Part shown: positions 1 through 11,807 of the stretch, piece by piece | How positions within the stretch are numbered: position 1 is the first letter of the stretch | Layout of the letters: every line of letters begins with the position of its first letter | Source: Candidatus Competibacter phosphatis | Lineage (GTDB): Bacteria > Pseudomonadota > Gammaproteobacteria > Competibacterales > Competibacteraceae | Assembly: GCF_012939995.1 (NCBI RefSeq) | Contig: NZ_SPMZ01000012.1 | Span: 18,947 to 82,946 of the forward strand | Length of the DNA stretch: 64,000 bases | Reading direction: 5' to 3' | Made by a program: the position numbers and the translations under genes | The notes under the pieces: model-generated | Database searches by the model: none | What the model saw: the letters and a program-made list of their open reading frames with translations, nothing else | What the model was told of the DNA's origin: nothing

Positions 1-1
1 C

Positions 2-832
2 GGCGGCGATTTCGAGCGGCTGTGCGAAGCCTTCGTCGAGTTCCTGCAGCACCTGCCGTTTTACGGGTTGGCGGTGTTGTGCACCGACGATCCGCAGGTG
101 CGCTCGATCCTGCCGCGCTTGAGCCGACCGGCCCTGACCTACGGTACCGGCGAGGATTGCGACGCCCGCGCCAGCGATATCGTGCAGGAAGGGTTGCGCA
201 CCCGCTTCCTGGCGCACCTGCCCGGTTTGAGCGCGCCGCTGCCGGTCACTTTGAACCTGCCTGGCCGGCATAGCGTATTGAACGCGCTGGCGGCGATCGC
301 GGTGGCGCGCGAGCTGGGGGTGGCGGAAACCGCCATCCGTCGCGCGCTACTGAATTTCCAGGGCATTGGTCGGCGTTTCCAGCAGCACGGCGAACTGGCC
401 TTGCCCGGTGGCGGGCATGCGACGCTGATGGACGATTACGGTCATCATCCGAGGGAGATTCAAGCGGTGCTGGAAGCGGTGCGCGGTGCTTGGCCGCAAC
501 GGCGGCTGGTGCTGGCCTTCCAGCCGCATCGCTTCAGCCGCACCCGCGATCTGTTCGACGATTTCGCCCAGGTGTTGTCCGGGGTAGATACGCTGATTCT
601 GTTGGACGTGTATCCCGCCGGTGAGAAACCGGTCGCTGGCGCCGATGGCCGCAGCCTGAGCCGGGCGATCCGGGTACGCGGCAAAGTCGATCCGGTCTTC
701 GTCGAGCAAACCGCCGATTTGCCGGCGGTGCTGCCCGGCCTGTTGGGCGACGGCGACCTGCTGCTGATGATGGGGGCCGGCGATATCGGCGCCATGGCGG
801 CGCAACTGGGTCGCGACGGCCTACCGGTTTAA
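2..832 (+). CDS. murC: UDP-N-acetylmuramate--L-alanine ligase, C-terminal part (5' truncated by window edge)
   Basis: MurC adds L-alanine to UDP-MurNAc, the first peptide step of cytoplasmic peptidoglycan precursor synthesis. The frame is open from base 2, so only about 276 C-terminal residues are present; an ATG at 68 is internal. Seen: the [12 protein letters not shown] stretch at the start, [12 protein letters not shown] near residue 90, and [10 protein letters not shown] followed by [13 protein letters not shown], which are typical of the central and C-terminal Mur ligase domains. ddlB follows after 63 bp on the same strand and ftsQ, ftsA and ftsZ come next, the gammaproteobacterial division and cell-wall cluster order. 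No murB lies between murC and ddlB, unlike in some relatives. Confidence 0.95.
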   Translation, partial: GGDFERLCEAFVEFLQHLPFYGLAVLCTDDPQVRSILPRLSRPALTYGTGEDCDARASDIVQEGLRTRFLAHLPGLSAPLPVTLNLPGRHSVLNALAAIAVARELGVAETAIRRALLNFQGIGRRFQQHGELALPGGGHATLMDDYGHHPREIQAVLEAVRGAWPQRRLVLAFQPHRFSRTRDLFDDFAQVLSGVDTLILLDVYPAGEKPVAGADGRSLSRAIRVRGKVDPVFVEQTADLPAVLPGLLGDGDLLLMMGAGDIGAMAAQLGRDGLPV

Positions 833-1846
<1,014 letters not shown>

Positions 1847-1858
1847 GCGGGGGGCGGA

Positions 1859-2668
1859 ATGCGGTTCGGATATCGCCAGCGCCGGCGGGGGGCGACGGCG
1901 CGCAGGCAGCACGACACCCCGGGTTCCTCGGGGGCATGGAAAGCGGTTTGGCGGTTGCCGCTGCGCTGGTTGGGCGTGGCGCTGGCGCTGGCGGCGGTGG
2001 GTTTCGGCGCGCGGTTCGCGAACGAGAAATTGCGTGAACCCGGCGCGTTTCCGCTACGCCAGGTCCGCATTGAGGGCGAGCTGCGCAACCTGGCCGAAGA
2101 GGATTTGCAACCCGTCGTGCGCGGCTATCTGGGCCAGAACTTTTTCAACGCCGATCTGGATGCCTTGCACGCGGCGTTGGCGACCAATCCCTGGGTCGAG
2201 GAAATTGCGGTGCGGCGCGGCTGGCCCGACACCATCGAAATCGAACTACGCGAGCGCATCGCCTTCGGGTATTGGGGTGAGCGGGAAATGGTGGACGTGA
2301 ATGGTCACCGATTCCAGCCGACGGAACTTCGTCAACCGGGTCCTTGGCCGCGGCTGGCCGGGCCGGACGGGCATGAAAAGGACTTGATCGGGACATACCA
2401 GCAGGTACATGCCCTGCTCGACCCGGTCGGACTGAAGCTGGTGAAGCTGGTGCAGGACGAACGGCGGGCTTGGTGGTTGACCTTCGACTCCGGCCTGGAG
2501 GTGTATGTGGGGCGCGAGCAATTCGAGCGGCGATTGCAGCGGCTGGCGCGGGTCTATCCGCGTCTACTGGCCGCCCAGGCCGAGCGGATCGCGGTGGTGG
2601 ATTTGCGTTATGTCAATGGCTTTGCCGTGCGCTGGAAGACCGGATCGCCGAATCCGACGGCGGGCTAG
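1859..2668 (+). CDS. ftsQ: cell division protein FtsQ
   Basis: Bitopic inner-membrane divisome protein that recruits FtsB/FtsL. 269 aa. Seen: a basic cytoplasmic tail (about 1-35, many Arg), one transmembrane helix (about 38-56, LGVALALAAVGFGARF), then a POTRA domain (about 60-130, beginning FPLRQVRIEG and including NPWVEEIAVRRGWPDTIEIEL) and the beta domain. The ATG follows a G-rich stretch 2-8 bases upstream. It sits between ddlB and ftsA, its standard position. The ending after about residue 255 is short and not conserved. Confidence 0.95.
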   Translation: MRFGYRQRRRGATARRQHDTPGSSGAWKAVWRLPLRWLGVALALAAVGFGARFANEKLREPGAFPLRQVRIEGELRNLAEEDLQPVVRGYLGQNFFNADLDALHAALATNPWVEEIAVRRGWPDTIEIELRERIAFGYWGEREMVDVNGHRFQPTELRQPGPWPRLAGPDGHEKDLIGTYQQVHALLDPVGLKLVKLVQDERRAWWLTFDSGLEVYVGREQFERRLQRLARVYPRLLAAQAERIAVVDLRYVNGFAVRWKTGSPNPTAG

Positions 2669-2693
2669 ATCTATTGTGGGAGAGGACCAGGAT

Positions 2694-3928
2694 ATGTCCA
2701 GGAAAGAAGACAAGAATTTGATTGTCGGGCTCGATATCGGCACCTCGAAAGTGGTGGTCATCGTCGGCGAAGTCGGCCTGGATGGGGCCATCGAGGTGGT
2801 CGGCATCGGCATGCATCCCTCGCGGGGCCTGAAGAAAGGCGTGGTCGTCAACATCGAGTCGACCGTTCGATCGATCCAGCATGCGGTGGATGAAGCCGAG
2901 CGAATGGCGGGTTGCCAGATTCATTCGGTCTATACCGGCATTTCCGGTAGTCACATCCGTGGGCTCAACTCGCACGGCGTGACCGCCATCAAGAACCGGG
3001 AGGCCACGCCGGAAGATGTCGAGCGGGTGATGGAGGCGGCGCGGGTGGTGGCGATTCCTGCCGACCAGAAGATCCTGCACATCCTGCCACAGGAGTTCAT
3101 CATCGACGGCCAAGAAGGCATTCAGGACCCGGTCGGGATGTCTGGGGTGCGGTTGGAGGCGCGGGTGCATATCGTCACCGGCGCGGTCAGCGCTGCCCAG
3201 AATATCGTCAAGTGCGTGCAGCGCTGCGGCTTGGAGGTGGACGATGTCATCCTGCAGCAGATGGCTTCCAGCCGGGCGGTACTGAACCCGGACGAAAAGG
3301 AACTGGGGGTCTGCCTGATCGATATCGGCGGTGGTACCACCGACCTGGCGGTGTTCACCCACGGCGCGATCAGCCACACCAGCGTGATTCCGATCGCCGG
3401 CGATCAGGTTACCAACGATATCGCCGTCGCGTTCCGCACGCCGACCCAGTCGGCCGAGGAGATCAAGCTCGGACATGCCTGCTGCCTCAAGCAATTGACG
3501 CGACCCGAGCAGCAGATCGATGTGGCCAGTGTCGGCGACCGGGCGGCGCGGACCCTATCGCGCCGTGCCCTTGCCGAAGTGGTCGAGCCGCGTTACGAGG
3601 AGTTTTTCGAGCTGGCGCGGGAAGAACTGCAACGCAGCGGTTTCGAGAATCTGATCGCCGCCGGCGTGGTGCTGAGCGGCGGCAGTTCCAAGATGGAAGC
3701 GTCGTGGAACTCGCCGAGGAAGTCTTTCACATGCCGGTACGCCTGGGCCTGCCGCATGACGTGACCGGTCTGGAGGATGTGCTTTGCAACCCTATTTACT
3801 CCACGGCGGTGGGGTTGTTGTTATTCGGTAATGAGAACCGCCGGCTGACCCGTCTGGGTCCGACATCGCGAGTGGGCCACAATGGGTTGTGGACCCGCAT
3901 GAAAAATTGGTTTCAGGGAAATTTCTAA
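2694..3928 (+). CDS. ftsA: cell division protein FtsA (reading frame broken by an apparent 1-base deletion near 3699)
   Basis: Actin-like ATPase that tethers the FtsZ ring to the membrane. Start ATG 2694 (MSRKEDKNLIVGLDIGTSK). Seen: phosphate-1 motif GLDIGTSKVVVIVGE, IDIGGGTTDLAVF (about 206) and VVLSGGSSKME near residue 330. The frame then runs to a false stop at 3764. In the next frame the normal continuation VVELAEEVFHMPVRLGLP resumes and ends with LWTRMKNWFQGNF, a typical membrane-targeting amphipathic C-terminus. One G missing after the GAA codon at 3696-3698 restores a 411-aa protein (E. coli 420). ftsA is essential, so a sequence error is more likely than a real mutation. Confidence 0.93.
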
Positions 3929-3982
3929 GTTGTTTGGTCATTGCTTGCTGGGTCGAAAACCATTGATCGAGGAGATGCCGTT

Positions 3983-5171
3983 ATGTTCGAACTGATGGAA
4001 ACCAAGTCGGAAAGCGCCGTCATTAAAGTGATTGGGGTAGGCGGTGGCGGCAGCAATGCCGTGCATCACATGCTGAGCGCCAACATCGAGGGGGTGGATT
4101 TCATCTGTGCCAATACCGACGCGCAGGCGCTCAAGACCTGCTCGGTGCCGGTGACTTTGCAGATGGGCGTCAATATCACCAAAGGCTTGGGTGCGGGCGC
4201 CAACCCGGAGGTCGGCCGGCAGGCCGCGCAGGAAGATTGCGAACGGATTAAAGAGGTGCTGCAGGGGGCCGATATGGTGTTCATCACTGCCGGCATGGGC
4301 GGTGGTACCGGCACCGGGGCCGCGCCGGTGGTGGCGCAACTGGCCCGGGAGATGGGTGTGTTGACGGTGGCGGTGGTGACCAAGCCCTTTCCCTTCGAAG
4401 GCAAGAAACGCATGGAAGTGGCCATGCGCGGGATCCGCGAACTGAGCGAGAGCGTGGACTCGCTCATTACCATCCCCAACGAAAAGCTGCTAACGGTTCT
4501 GGGCAAGAGCGCCAGCCTGCTCGATGCGTTCAAGGCGGCCAACGATGTCTTGTTGGGCGCGGTGCAGGGCATCGCCGAACTGATCACCCGGCCGGGCATG
4601 ATCAACGTGGATTTTGCCGACGTACGCACCGTCATGTCCGAGATGGGCATGGCCATGATGGGTACCGGTCGGGCGGTCGGCGACGGCCGCGCCCGCGAAG
4701 CGGCCGAGGCGGCAATCGCCAGCCCCTTGCTGGAGAACGTCAATCTGGCCGGCGCCAAGGGCCTGCTGGTCAATATCACCTCGGGCATGGATGTGACCAT
4801 CGGCGAGTTCGACGAGGTTGGCAACACCATCAAGGAGTTGGCGTCCGAGGATGCCAACGTGGTGGTCGGTATGGCGGTCGATCCAGAGATGCATAACGAA
4901 CTACGGGTCACCATTGTCGCCACCGGTATCGGCCAGGGCATTCCGGCCAAGCAGGCCGGCAGCTCCCGCGAGCCACGAGAATCGGCGATTCCACCCTTCA
5001 AGCTCGTGCAGCGCATGGGGGGATGGCGGCGACCCGCTTTCTTCTCGTCACGATCGGTCCGGTAGCCGACAGAAAGCGGTCGGTGACGGTCTGAGCGAGG
5101 GCGGGCGGATCGACTCCGATCATCTGGATTATCTGGACATTCCCGCATTTTTGCGCCGGCAAGCCGATTGA
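3983..5171 (+). CDS. ftsZ: cell division protein FtsZ (C-terminal linker frameshifted at a G6 run)
   Basis: Tubulin-like GTPase that forms the cytokinetic ring. ATG 3983 has GAGGAG 8-13 bases upstream; the upstream in-frame ATG at 3941 lacks this support. Seen: [13 protein letters not shown] (about 16-28), the tubulin signature [13 protein letters not shown] (about 104-116) and the T7-loop region [15 protein letters not shown]. The frame ends falsely at 5065. Reading five instead of six Gs at 5017-5022 continues through a polar linker to [14 protein letters not shown], the conserved C-terminal peptide that binds FtsA and ZipA, giving 395 aa. It lies 54 bp after ftsA, and a hairpin terminator follows at 5206. 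Confidence 0.95.
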
Positions 5172-5484
5172 GTGGAGCGCGGGTTTGTGGCCCCAAGTGC
5201 CGGATCGCCACCCAGTAGCAGCCTATTTGGTGGCGGTTTTGGCCGAACTAGTCGATCTGAGTGCTGGAGCGCGGCCTTTCGCAACTTAACAACAAGGCTA
5301 GTTGCGATTTGGAAACAAAAGTTGCAGGATCGCTACGAGTTGCGGTATCTTTACCGCAATGCATGTTGACGGTGATGGCCGATGGTGTCGATGGACCCAT
5401 CGGCGGAGCATTGGATGCGCGATCCGCGCCCACTCCGACCGTCATGCCATGCTCCAGTTCAATCGATGTGTTGGGGGACCTAAC
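5172..5484 (+). other. ftsZ-lpxC intergenic region with inverted repeats
   Basis: A 313-bp gene-free stretch. Besides the hairpin at 5206-5240 it holds two inverted repeats: CGCAACT/AGTTGCG (5280-5286 and 5300-5306) and TTGCGGTA/TACCGCAA (5340-5347 and 5352-5359, 4-nt loop). Neither has a T run, so they could be operators or RNA structures in the lpxC leader. A weak promoter-like pair (TTGCAG at 5322, TATCTT at 5346, spacing 18) overlaps the second repeat. I see no convincing small gene. Confidence 0.45.
5206..5240 (+). terminator. probable Rho-independent terminator after ftsZ
   Basis: A 7-bp perfect stem (CGCCACC at 5206-5212, GGTGGCG at 5229-5235) with a 16-nt loop is followed by GTTTT. 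It lies 35 bp beyond the true ftsZ stop and would end the division and cell-wall transcript. The T tract is short, so termination may be partial. Confidence 0.55.
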
Positions 5485-6399
5485 GTGATTAGGCAGCGAA
5501 CCTTGAAGAATGTCATTCGGGCGACCGGCGTCGGTCTGCATACCGGCGATAAGGTCTATTTGACGTTGCGGCCCGCAGCCCCCGATGCTGGCATTGTGTT
5601 TCGGCGGGTCGACCTGCCCGAACCGATTGAAATCAAGGCCTGCCCGCAAAATGTCGGTGACACCCAACTATCCACTTCGCTGGTCAGGGGCAAAGCCCGT
5701 ATTGCCACGGTCGAGCATCTGCTGTCGGCGTTCGCGGGTTTGGGCATCGACAATGCCTATGTGGATGTCAGCGCCGCCGAGGTGCCAATCATGGACGGCA
5801 GCGCCGGCCCCTTCGTGTTCCTGATCCAGTCGGCGGGCATCCAGGAGCAGAATGCGCCCAAGCGTTTCATCCGCATCAAGAGGCCGGTGGTGATCGAGGA
5901 AGGCGACAAATGGGCGCGCTTCGATCCTTTCGACGGCTTCAAGGTCGAGTTCACCATCGCTTTCGACCACCCGCTGTTCAAGGGTCGCAACCAGCACGCC
6001 GTGGTGGATTTCTCCACCACCTCTTTCGTGAAGGAAGTCAGCCGGGCCCGCACCTTCGGGTTCATGCGCGATCTGGAGTACCTGCGCGAGCGGCGGTTGG
6101 CGCTGGGCGGCACGCTGGATAACGCCATCGTGGTGGACGATTACCGTATCCTCAACGAAGACGGCCTTCGCTACGAGGATGAGTTCGTCAAGCACAAGAT
6201 TCTGGACGCCATCGGCGACTTGTATCTGTTGGGCCGCAGTCTGATTGGCGCCTTTACCGGTTACAAATCTGGGCACGCGCTGAACAATCGCTTGTTGCGC
6301 ACGTTGCTGGCCGACAGCGCCGCCTGGGAAGAGGTTACCTTCAGCGACGAGCGGCAGTCGCCGATTTGCTACCTGCAGCCGGCGCAAGTGACCCGCTGA
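5485..6399 (+). CDS. lpxC: UDP-3-O-acyl-N-acetylglucosamine deacetylase
   Basis: Zinc hydrolase for the committed step of lipid A synthesis. I chose the GTG at 5485 ([21 protein letters not shown]) because it matches the family N-terminus, gives 304 aa (E. coli 305) and has GGGGGA 8-13 bases upstream; the longer in-frame ATG at 5302 would add unrelated residues. Seen: zinc and catalytic features [49 protein letters not shown] and [10 protein letters not shown]. It lies between ftsZ and secA, as in many Gammaproteobacteria, and is followed by a hairpin at 6445. Confidence 0.96.
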   Translation: MIRQRTLKNVIRATGVGLHTGDKVYLTLRPAAPDAGIVFRRVDLPEPIEIKACPQNVGDTQLSTSLVRGKARIATVEHLLSAFAGLGIDNAYVDVSAAEVPIMDGSAGPFVFLIQSAGIQEQNAPKRFIRIKRPVVIEEGDKWARFDPFDGFKVEFTIAFDHPLFKGRNQHAVVDFSTTSFVKEVSRARTFGFMRDLEYLRERRLALGGTLDNAIVVDDYRILNEDGLRYEDEFVKHKILDAIGDLYLLGRSLIGAFTGYKSGHALNNRLLRTLLADSAAWEEVTFSDERQSPICYLQPAQVTR

Positions 6400-6444
6400 T
6401 TTTCGCCCGATTTTCCGCCGATTCCCCTCATCCGTTTCCCCGCT

Positions 6445-6487
6445 GCGGCTTTCCGGCTTGATCCCGGAAGGCCGCGCTTGCATTTTT
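6445..6487 (+). terminator. probable terminator between lpxC and secA
   Basis: An inverted repeat of about 12 bp (GCGGCTTTCCGG at 6445-6456, CCGGAAGGCCGC at 6464-6475, one mismatch) is followed after 7 bases by TTTTT (6483-6487). It lies 46 bp after the lpxC stop and about 100 bp before secA, so secA probably has its own promoter in 6488-6578. Confidence 0.5.
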
Positions 6488-6578
6488 GGTGGACCTGTCA
6501 GCCGAGCAAATCCACCGCCGCTGGGGTATCATTCGACCCTCTTTTGGCATTGAGCGACGTAGTAAGGGCGCCCGATCG

Positions 6579-9311
6579 ATGAACATTCTGAAAAGCATTT
6601 TTGGTAGTCGTAACGACCGTGTGATCCGCCGCATGCGCAAAGAGGTGGAACGCATCAACGCCTTGGAATCGGGCATCGCGGCGTTGAGCGACGCGGACTT
6701 GCGCGCCAAGACCGACGAATTCAAGAACCGTTTGGCTCAGGGCGAAAAACTCGATGCGTTGCTGCCGGAGGCCTTCGCGGTGGTGCGCGAGGCCAGCCGG
6801 CGCACTTTGGACATGCGGCATTTCGACGTACAGTTGATCGGCGGCATGGTGCTGCACGAGGGTAAGATTGCCGAAATGCGCACCGGCGAGGGCAAGACCC
6901 TGGTCGCGACCCTGCCGGTGTACCTGAACGCCCTGACCGGCAAGGGCGTGCATGTGGTCACGGTCAACGACTACCTGGCTCGTCGCGACGCCGACTGGAT
7001 GGGGCAGATTTACCGCTTTCTGGGCATGAGCGTCGATGTCGTCGTCGCCGGCATGAGCCCGGAGGAGAAACGTATCGCCTACGGCGCCGATATCACTTAC
7101 GGCACCAATAACGAATACGGCTTCGATTATCTGCGCGACAACATGGCCTTCGGGTTGGAGCAGAAGGTGCAACGGGATCTGCACTACGCGTTGGTGGACG
7201 AAGTGGACTCGATCCTGATCGACGAGGCGCGCACGCCGCTGATCATCTCCGGTCCGGCCGAGGAAAGCTCCGAACTGTACCGTCGGGTCAACGAGATCGT
7301 GCCGCGCCTGACCCGCCAGAAGGAAGAAGAGGGTCCGGGTCACTACTGGGTGGACGAAAAAGCCAAGCAGGTCTACTTGACCGAGGACGGCCACCAGCGG
7401 GTCGAGGATCTACTGCTGGAGGCGGGGCTGCTGCACGGCGGCGAGAGCTTGTACGATGCCGCCAACCTTGGGGTATTCCACCACATGAACGCCTGTCTGC
7501 GCGCGCACGCCCTGTTTCATCGGGACGTCGAATACATCGTGCGCGGCGGCGAAGTCATCATCGTCGATGAATTCACCGGTCGTACCATGCCCGGACGGCG
7601 TTGGTCGGACGGCCTGCACCAGGCCATCGAGGCCAAGGAAGGGGTGCCGATTCAGGCCGAAAATCAGACCTTGGCCTCGATCACCTTTCAGAATTACTTC
7701 CGCCTGTACCAGAAGCTGGCCGGCATGACCGGCACCGCCGATACCGAAGCCTTCGAATTCCAGCAGATTTACGGCTTGGAAGTCATCGTGGTGCCCACCC
7801 ATCTGCGGATGGTGCGCAAGGACATGGGCGATTTGGTGTTCCTGACCCCTCAAGAGAAGTTCGAGGCGGTGTTGGAAGACATCCGCGATTGCCGCAAGCG
7901 TGGCCAGCCGGCCTTGGTCGGCACCACCTCCATCGAAGTTTCGGAACTGCTGGCCACGCTGCTGGACAAGGAAAAGATTCCCCATCAGGTCCTGAATGCC
8001 AAGCAGCACGAGCGGGAAGCGGAAATCATCGTTCAGGCCGGCCAGCCGGGCACGGTGACGATCGCGACCAACATGGCCGGCCGCGGCACCGACATCGTGC
8101 TGGGCGGTAATCTGCAGGCGGAGCTGAAGGCGCTGGGTCTGGACGCCGACGCGGCAGCTCGCGAGGAGGTCCGCAATGCCTGGCGGCAACGGCACGAACA
8201 AGTGGTGGCCGCCGGCGGCTTGCACGTGATCGGTACCGAACGCCACGAATCGCGGCGTATCGACAACCAGTTGCGCGGCCGCTCCGGTCGTCAGGGCGAC
8301 CCTGGTTCCAGCCGTTTCTACCTGTCGCTGGAAGACAATCTGCTGCGCATTTTCGCTTCCGACCGGGTGGCGGGGTTGATGCAAAAGCTGGGTATGGAAA
8401 AGAACGAGGCCATCGAACATCCTTGGGTGACCAAGGCCATTGAAAACGCCCAGCGCAAGGTCGAGGCCCACAACTTTGACATCCGCAAGAACCTGCTGGA
8501 ATTCGACGACGTCGCCAACGACCAACGCAAGGTCATGTACGGCTGGCGCAACGAGTTGATGGCGGCGGAGGACGTGTCGGCCACGTTGAAGGACATGAGC
8601 GCCGAAGCGCTTGAGCAGACGATCAACCAGCACATCCCGCCGCAAAGTTTGGAAGAACAGTGGGATGTGGCCGGGTTGGAACAGACGCTGGAGAAGGAAT
8701 TCGGACTGCAACTGCCGATCGGCGCCTGGCTGGAGGCCGATCACGAGCTGCACGAAGAACCGCTGCGCGCGCGGATTCACGCCGAACTGGAACGGGTGTA
8801 TGCCGATAAGGAGGCCCTGGTCGGCGCGCCTTGGATGCGGCAATTCGAGAAAGCGGTGTTGTTGCAGGTGCTGGACGCCCACTGGCGCGAGCATCTGGCG
8901 GCGATGGACTACCTGCGCCAAGGTATCCACCTGCGCGGCTACGCCCAGAAGAACCCCAAGCAGGAGTACAAGCGCGAAGCCTTCGAGATGTTCCAGGCGT
9001 TGGTACAGCGCATCCATCACGAGGCGGTCGGTTTCCTGGCGCGAGCCCAGTTTCAGGCCGAACCGGAGCCGATCCCCGAACCGCGCCGACCGGCGCCGTC
9101 CGCCATGCGGTTCGAGCACGCCGAAGCGTCGGCGCTGGCGGCGGGAGAGGCCGAGGAAGACGATTCCGGCATCGAAATCCGCCGGCGGCAACAAGAGGAT
9201 ACTGCGGCGCATACCCCATTCGTGCGCGAAGGCCGTAAAGTAGGGCGCAACGAGCCCTGTCCCTGCGGTTCGGGTAAGAAGTACAAACACTGCCACGGTC
9301 AGTTGGATTGA
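6579..9311 (+). CDS. secA: preprotein translocase ATPase SecA
   Basis: ATP-driven motor that pushes preproteins through SecYEG. ATG 6579 gives [14 protein letters not shown], the usual SecA start, with AAGGG upstream; upstream codons back to 6486 do not fit the family. 910 aa (E. coli 901). Seen: Walker [15 protein letters not shown] (about 100), [15 protein letters not shown] (Walker B, about 205), the preprotein cross-linking region, [12 protein letters not shown], the helicase C motif [20 protein letters not shown], and a C-terminal zinc motif [14 protein letters not shown] that binds SecB and lipids. argJ follows 13 bp later. Confidence 0.98.
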   Translation: MNILKSIFGSRNDRVIRRMRKEVERINALESGIAALSDADLRAKTDEFKNRLAQGEKLDALLPEAFAVVREASRRTLDMRHFDVQLIGGMVLHEGKIAEMRTGEGKTLVATLPVYLNALTGKGVHVVTVNDYLARRDADWMGQIYRFLGMSVDVVVAGMSPEEKRIAYGADITYGTNNEYGFDYLRDNMAFGLEQKVQRDLHYALVDEVDSILIDEARTPLIISGPAEESSELYRRVNEIVPRLTRQKEEEGPGHYWVDEKAKQVYLTEDGHQRVEDLLLEAGLLHGGESLYDAANLGVFHHMNACLRAHALFHRDVEYIVRGGEVIIVDEFTGRTMPGRRWSDGLHQAIEAKEGVPIQAENQTLASITFQNYFRLYQKLAGMTGTADTEAFEFQQIYGLEVIVVPTHLRMVRKDMGDLVFLTPQEKFEAVLEDIRDCRKRGQPALVGTTSIEVSELLATLLDKEKIPHQVLNAKQHEREAEIIVQAGQPGTVTIATNMAGRGTDIVLGGNLQAELKALGLDADAAAREEVRNAWRQRHEQVVAAGGLHVIGTERHESRRIDNQLRGRSGRQGDPGSSRFYLSLEDNLLRIFASDRVAGLMQKLGMEKNEAIEHPWVTKAIENAQRKVEAHNFDIRKNLLEFDDVANDQRKVMYGWRNELMAAEDVSATLKDMSAEALEQTINQHIPPQSLEEQWDVAGLEQTLEKEFGLQLPIGAWLEADHELHEEPLRARIHAELERVYADKEALVGAPWMRQFEKAVLLQVLDAHWREHLAAMDYLRQGIHLRGYAQKNPKQEYKREAFEMFQALVQRIHHEAVGFLARAQFQAEPEPIPEPRRPAPSAMRFEHAEASALAAGEAEEDDSGIEIRRRQQEDTAAHTPFVREGRKVGRNEPCPCGSGKKYKHCHGQLD

Positions 9312-9324
9312 GAGGGAAGGTACG

Positions 9325-10515
9325 ATGGAACCGCTGACCGTCGCCGGCGTCCGGTTGGGAACCGCCCGCGCCGGCATCAAATATCCCGATCGCCGCGATT
9401 TGGTGGTGGTCGAATTGGCGGCGGAGACTCAGGCCGCCGCCGTGTTTACCCGCAACGCCTTTTGCGCCGCCCCGGTCACGGTGGCGCGGACGCATCTGGC
9501 CGCCGCCAGCCCGCGCTACCTGGTGATTAACACCGGCAACGCCAACGCCGGCACCGGCCGGCAGGGGCTGGCCGACGCCGAGGCCAGTTGCCGAAGCCTG
9601 GCGGAGCGGACCGGCTGCCGTTCGGAAGAAGTGCTGCCGTTTTCCACCGGGGTGATCGGCGAGTCGCTGCCGTTGTTTCGGTTGGTCACCGGCCTGCCGG
9701 AGGCGCTGGCGACGCTGCGGCCCGACGGTTGGGCGGAAGCCGCCGCCGGCATCATGACCACCGACACCCGACCGAAGTGGGCGTCGCGGCGCCTGACACT
9801 GGCCGGGCGGGAGGTGACGATCACCGGTATCGCCAAGGGCGCCGGCATGATCCGGCCGGATATGGCCACGATGCTGGCTTTCGTCGCCACCGATGCCGCC
9901 GTGGATCCAGCACTGTTGCGGGAGATCCTGCACGAAGCGGTTGCCGATTCCTTCAATGCCATCACCGTGGACGGCGATACCTCGACCAACGATGCCTGCC
10001 TGTTGCTGGCCACCGGCCGGTCCGGGGCGAACGTTCCGGCCACGGGTGGCGACCGCGCCCGTTTCGCCACGGCGGTGGGCGAGGTATGCGTCGATCTGGC
10101 GCAGGCCATCGTCCGCGACGGCGAGGGTGCCACCAAATTCATCACCGTGCGGGTCGAGGGTGGCCGGGACGTGGCCGAGTGCCGACAGGTTGCCTACACG
10201 ATCGCCCACTCGCCACTGGTCAAAACCGCCTTCTTCGCCTCCGATCCCAATTGGGGTCGTATCCTGGCGGCAGTGGGACGATCCGGCCTGGATGCGCTCG
10301 ACCTGGAGCGGGTAACCATCCATCTCGACGAGGTTTGCATCGTCCGCGACGGTGGTCGCGCCCCGGATTACACCGAGGAACAGGGGCAGCGCGTCATGGC
10401 TCGGCCCGAGATCGCCATTCGGGTCGAACTCGGACGAGGTGGGGCGGCGGCGCGAATCTGGACCACCGATCTGTCCTTCGACTATGTGCGCATCAACGCT
10501 GAGTATCGGACGTGA
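9325..10515 (+). CDS. argJ: bifunctional glutamate N-acetyltransferase / ornithine acetyltransferase
   Basis: Moves the acetyl group from N-acetylornithine to glutamate, closing the cyclic arginine pathway, and in many species also acetylates glutamate from acetyl-CoA. 396 aa. Seen: the self-cleavage region [21 protein letters not shown] (the Thr of MATML is the N-terminal nucleophile of the beta chain), [18 protein letters not shown], and a C-terminal half ending [12 protein letters not shown]. It overlaps the next gene by 4 bases (GTGA), so argJ and mutT are translationally coupled. The linkage to speA (arginine decarboxylase) about 40 kb away is only a pathway link. Confidence 0.96.
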   Translation: MEPLTVAGVRLGTARAGIKYPDRRDLVVVELAAETQAAAVFTRNAFCAAPVTVARTHLAAASPRYLVINTGNANAGTGRQGLADAEASCRSLAERTGCRSEEVLPFSTGVIGESLPLFRLVTGLPEALATLRPDGWAEAAAGIMTTDTRPKWASRRLTLAGREVTITGIAKGAGMIRPDMATMLAFVATDAAVDPALLREILHEAVADSFNAITVDGDTSTNDACLLLATGRSGANVPATGGDRARFATAVGEVCVDLAQAIVRDGEGATKFITVRVEGGRDVAECRQVAYTIAHSPLVKTAFFASDPNWGRILAAVGRSGLDALDLERVTIHLDEVCIVRDGGRAPDYTEEQGQRVMARPEIAIRVELGRGGAAARIWTTDLSFDYVRINAEYRT

Positions 10516-10937
10516 GCGACCCCGGAGAGCGCGGTTTCGTGCATGTGGCGGTGGGCATTGTCGCCGGAGCCGATGGGGCGGTGCTGATCACCCGCCGGCC
10601 CGACCACGTCCATCAAGGTGGATTGTGGGAGTTTCCCGGCGGTAAGGTGGAGCACGGCGAATCGGTCATCGCCGCGCTGGGCCGCGAACTGCACGAGGAA
10701 TTGGGTATCGCGGTGCGAGCCGCCGAGCCGCTGCTTCAGACCGGGCACGCCTATCCCGACGATCGACGCGTATTGCTGGATGTCTGGCGGGTGACGGATT
10801 TCGAGGGTGAACCGCACGGTCGGGAAGGGCAGCCCTTGGTTTGGGCATCGCCCGGCGAGATGGAGCGATACACATTCCCGGCCGCCGATGCGCCGATTAT
10901 CGCCGCGTTGCTCGGCGAGGTTGGCAAAGCTGACTGA
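10512..10937 (+). CDS. mutT: 8-oxo-dGTP diphosphatase, MutT-type Nudix hydrolase
   Basis: Likely sanitises oxidised nucleotides such as 8-oxo-dGTP. 141 aa (E. coli MutT 129). The GTG at 10512 overlaps the argJ stop as GTGA. Seen: a complete Nudix box beginning GGKVEHGES at about residue 41 and containing RELHEELGI, preceded by [16 protein letters not shown], typical of MutT. Being near zapD, coaE and pilD is also the common gammaproteobacterial arrangement for mutT. It converges with zapD, 34 bp apart. Confidence 0.92.
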   Translation: MSDPGERGFVHVAVGIVAGADGAVLITRRPDHVHQGGLWEFPGGKVEHGESVIAALGRELHEELGIAVRAAEPLLQTGHAYPDDRRVLLDVWRVTDFEGEPHGREGQPLVWASPGEMERYTFPAADAPIIAALLGEVGKAD

Positions 10938-10971
10938 GCCGTGGACCGCCGATGGTATGTCGAAGCCAGGT

Positions 10972-11760
10972 TCAAATGGCGCAGCAGACCAGTTCGAAGG
11001 CGACATTGGCCGAGCTTTGGACGGCGCGGCGGTTGGGATCGGGCTGTTCGAGAAAGTGAATCGAGAAGCGATGCCGGCCGCCGCTGATTTCCGGGAACAG
11101 GGCGTTGCCGGCTGGCAGCAGGACTCGGACGAGCTGATGGGGTGCGCCGCTGTCGAGGCCGCGCTGGAAAAAACCCTGCACGGCGATTTCCGGCCTGGGC
11201 GAAGCGCTCTCGCGAATCAGCCGAAGAAGTAGCGTGGTGGCCTGTTGCAAGGGCAGTAGAGGGGCCAGCCATTCCCGTAGATGGTCGGCGCGGATCAAGG
11301 CATCCTGCTGTAGCCAGTGATAAAACGCCGGGAGATCGAACCGGCAGGTGCCACCGGGAACCTGGTTCCGCTTGTGGATGGCGCTGAGGAAGTCGGTTTG
11401 CCGCACCGACTCCAGCGCCAGACTGTCCAGACCATGAACTTGCCCGATGACCGAATCGATTTCCGCCAGCACGCTGTCTAGGGTGGCGGCGTGTACGCCG
11501 GGGACTTGCCGCAGGCGATTCAGAGTGGTGCCGTGCCGTTCCAGTTCCTTGAGCAAGTCTCCTTTGAATTCGTTCCGTCCGGTCAGCGCCAGCAGGTCGA
11601 ACAAACCCTGCAGTGCGGCGCGGCTGTCCCAGCTTGAGTGCCCGGCGACCGCGTGGGTTACCTGCTGAAACAGGAATTCCAGGCGCAGCAACGAACGGAC
11701 GCGTTCGTTCAGAGGGTGTTCGTAGCAAACGACTTGGTACAAGAGCGACCTCGCAGGCAC
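10972..11760 (-). CDS. zapD: cell division protein ZapD
   Basis: Cytoplasmic FtsZ-associated protein that cross-links FtsZ filaments (formerly YacF). 262 aa from a GTG at 11760; family N-terminus YEHPLNERVRSLLRLEFLFQQ is clear. The start is uncertain: a TTG at 11742 has GAGG at a good distance and would give 256 aa (E. coli 247). Seen: the alpha-helical N-terminal half and beta-rich C-terminal half with LRLIRESASPRPEIAVQGFFQR. It lies downstream of coaE (47 bp) in the pilB-pilC-pilD-coaE-zapD order usual in Gammaproteobacteria; the usual yacG is missing here. Confidence 0.93.
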   Translation of the reverse strand: MPARSLLYQVVCYEHPLNERVRSLLRLEFLFQQVTHAVAGHSSWDSRAALQGLFDLLALTGRNEFKGDLLKELERHGTTLNRLRQVPGVHAATLDSVLAEIDSVIGQVHGLDSLALESVRQTDFLSAIHKRNQVPGGTCRFDLPAFYHWLQQDALIRADHLREWLAPLLPLQQATTLLLRLIRESASPRPEIAVQGFFQRGLDSGAPHQLVRVLLPAGNALFPEISGGRHRFSIHFLEQPDPNRRAVQSSANVAFELVCCAI

Positions 11761-11807
11761 GGCAATGGTCTATGCGGCCCAGGCGCGAAAACACGAATAC
11801 GCCGGTT

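Noticed and set aside
2505..2693. Longer N-terminus for ftsA frame (from 2505)
   Set aside because: It overlaps ftsQ in another frame and lacks family similarity; ATG 2694 matches known FtsA starts.
5172..5484. Small gene between ftsZ and lpxC
   Set aside because: Frames such as the one from 5172 include the frameshifted ftsZ tail or non-coding repeats; none has a good start.
7410..9380. Long minus-strand ORF opposite secA
   Set aside because: Shadow of secA with no recognisable domain and His/Gln/Val-biased composition.
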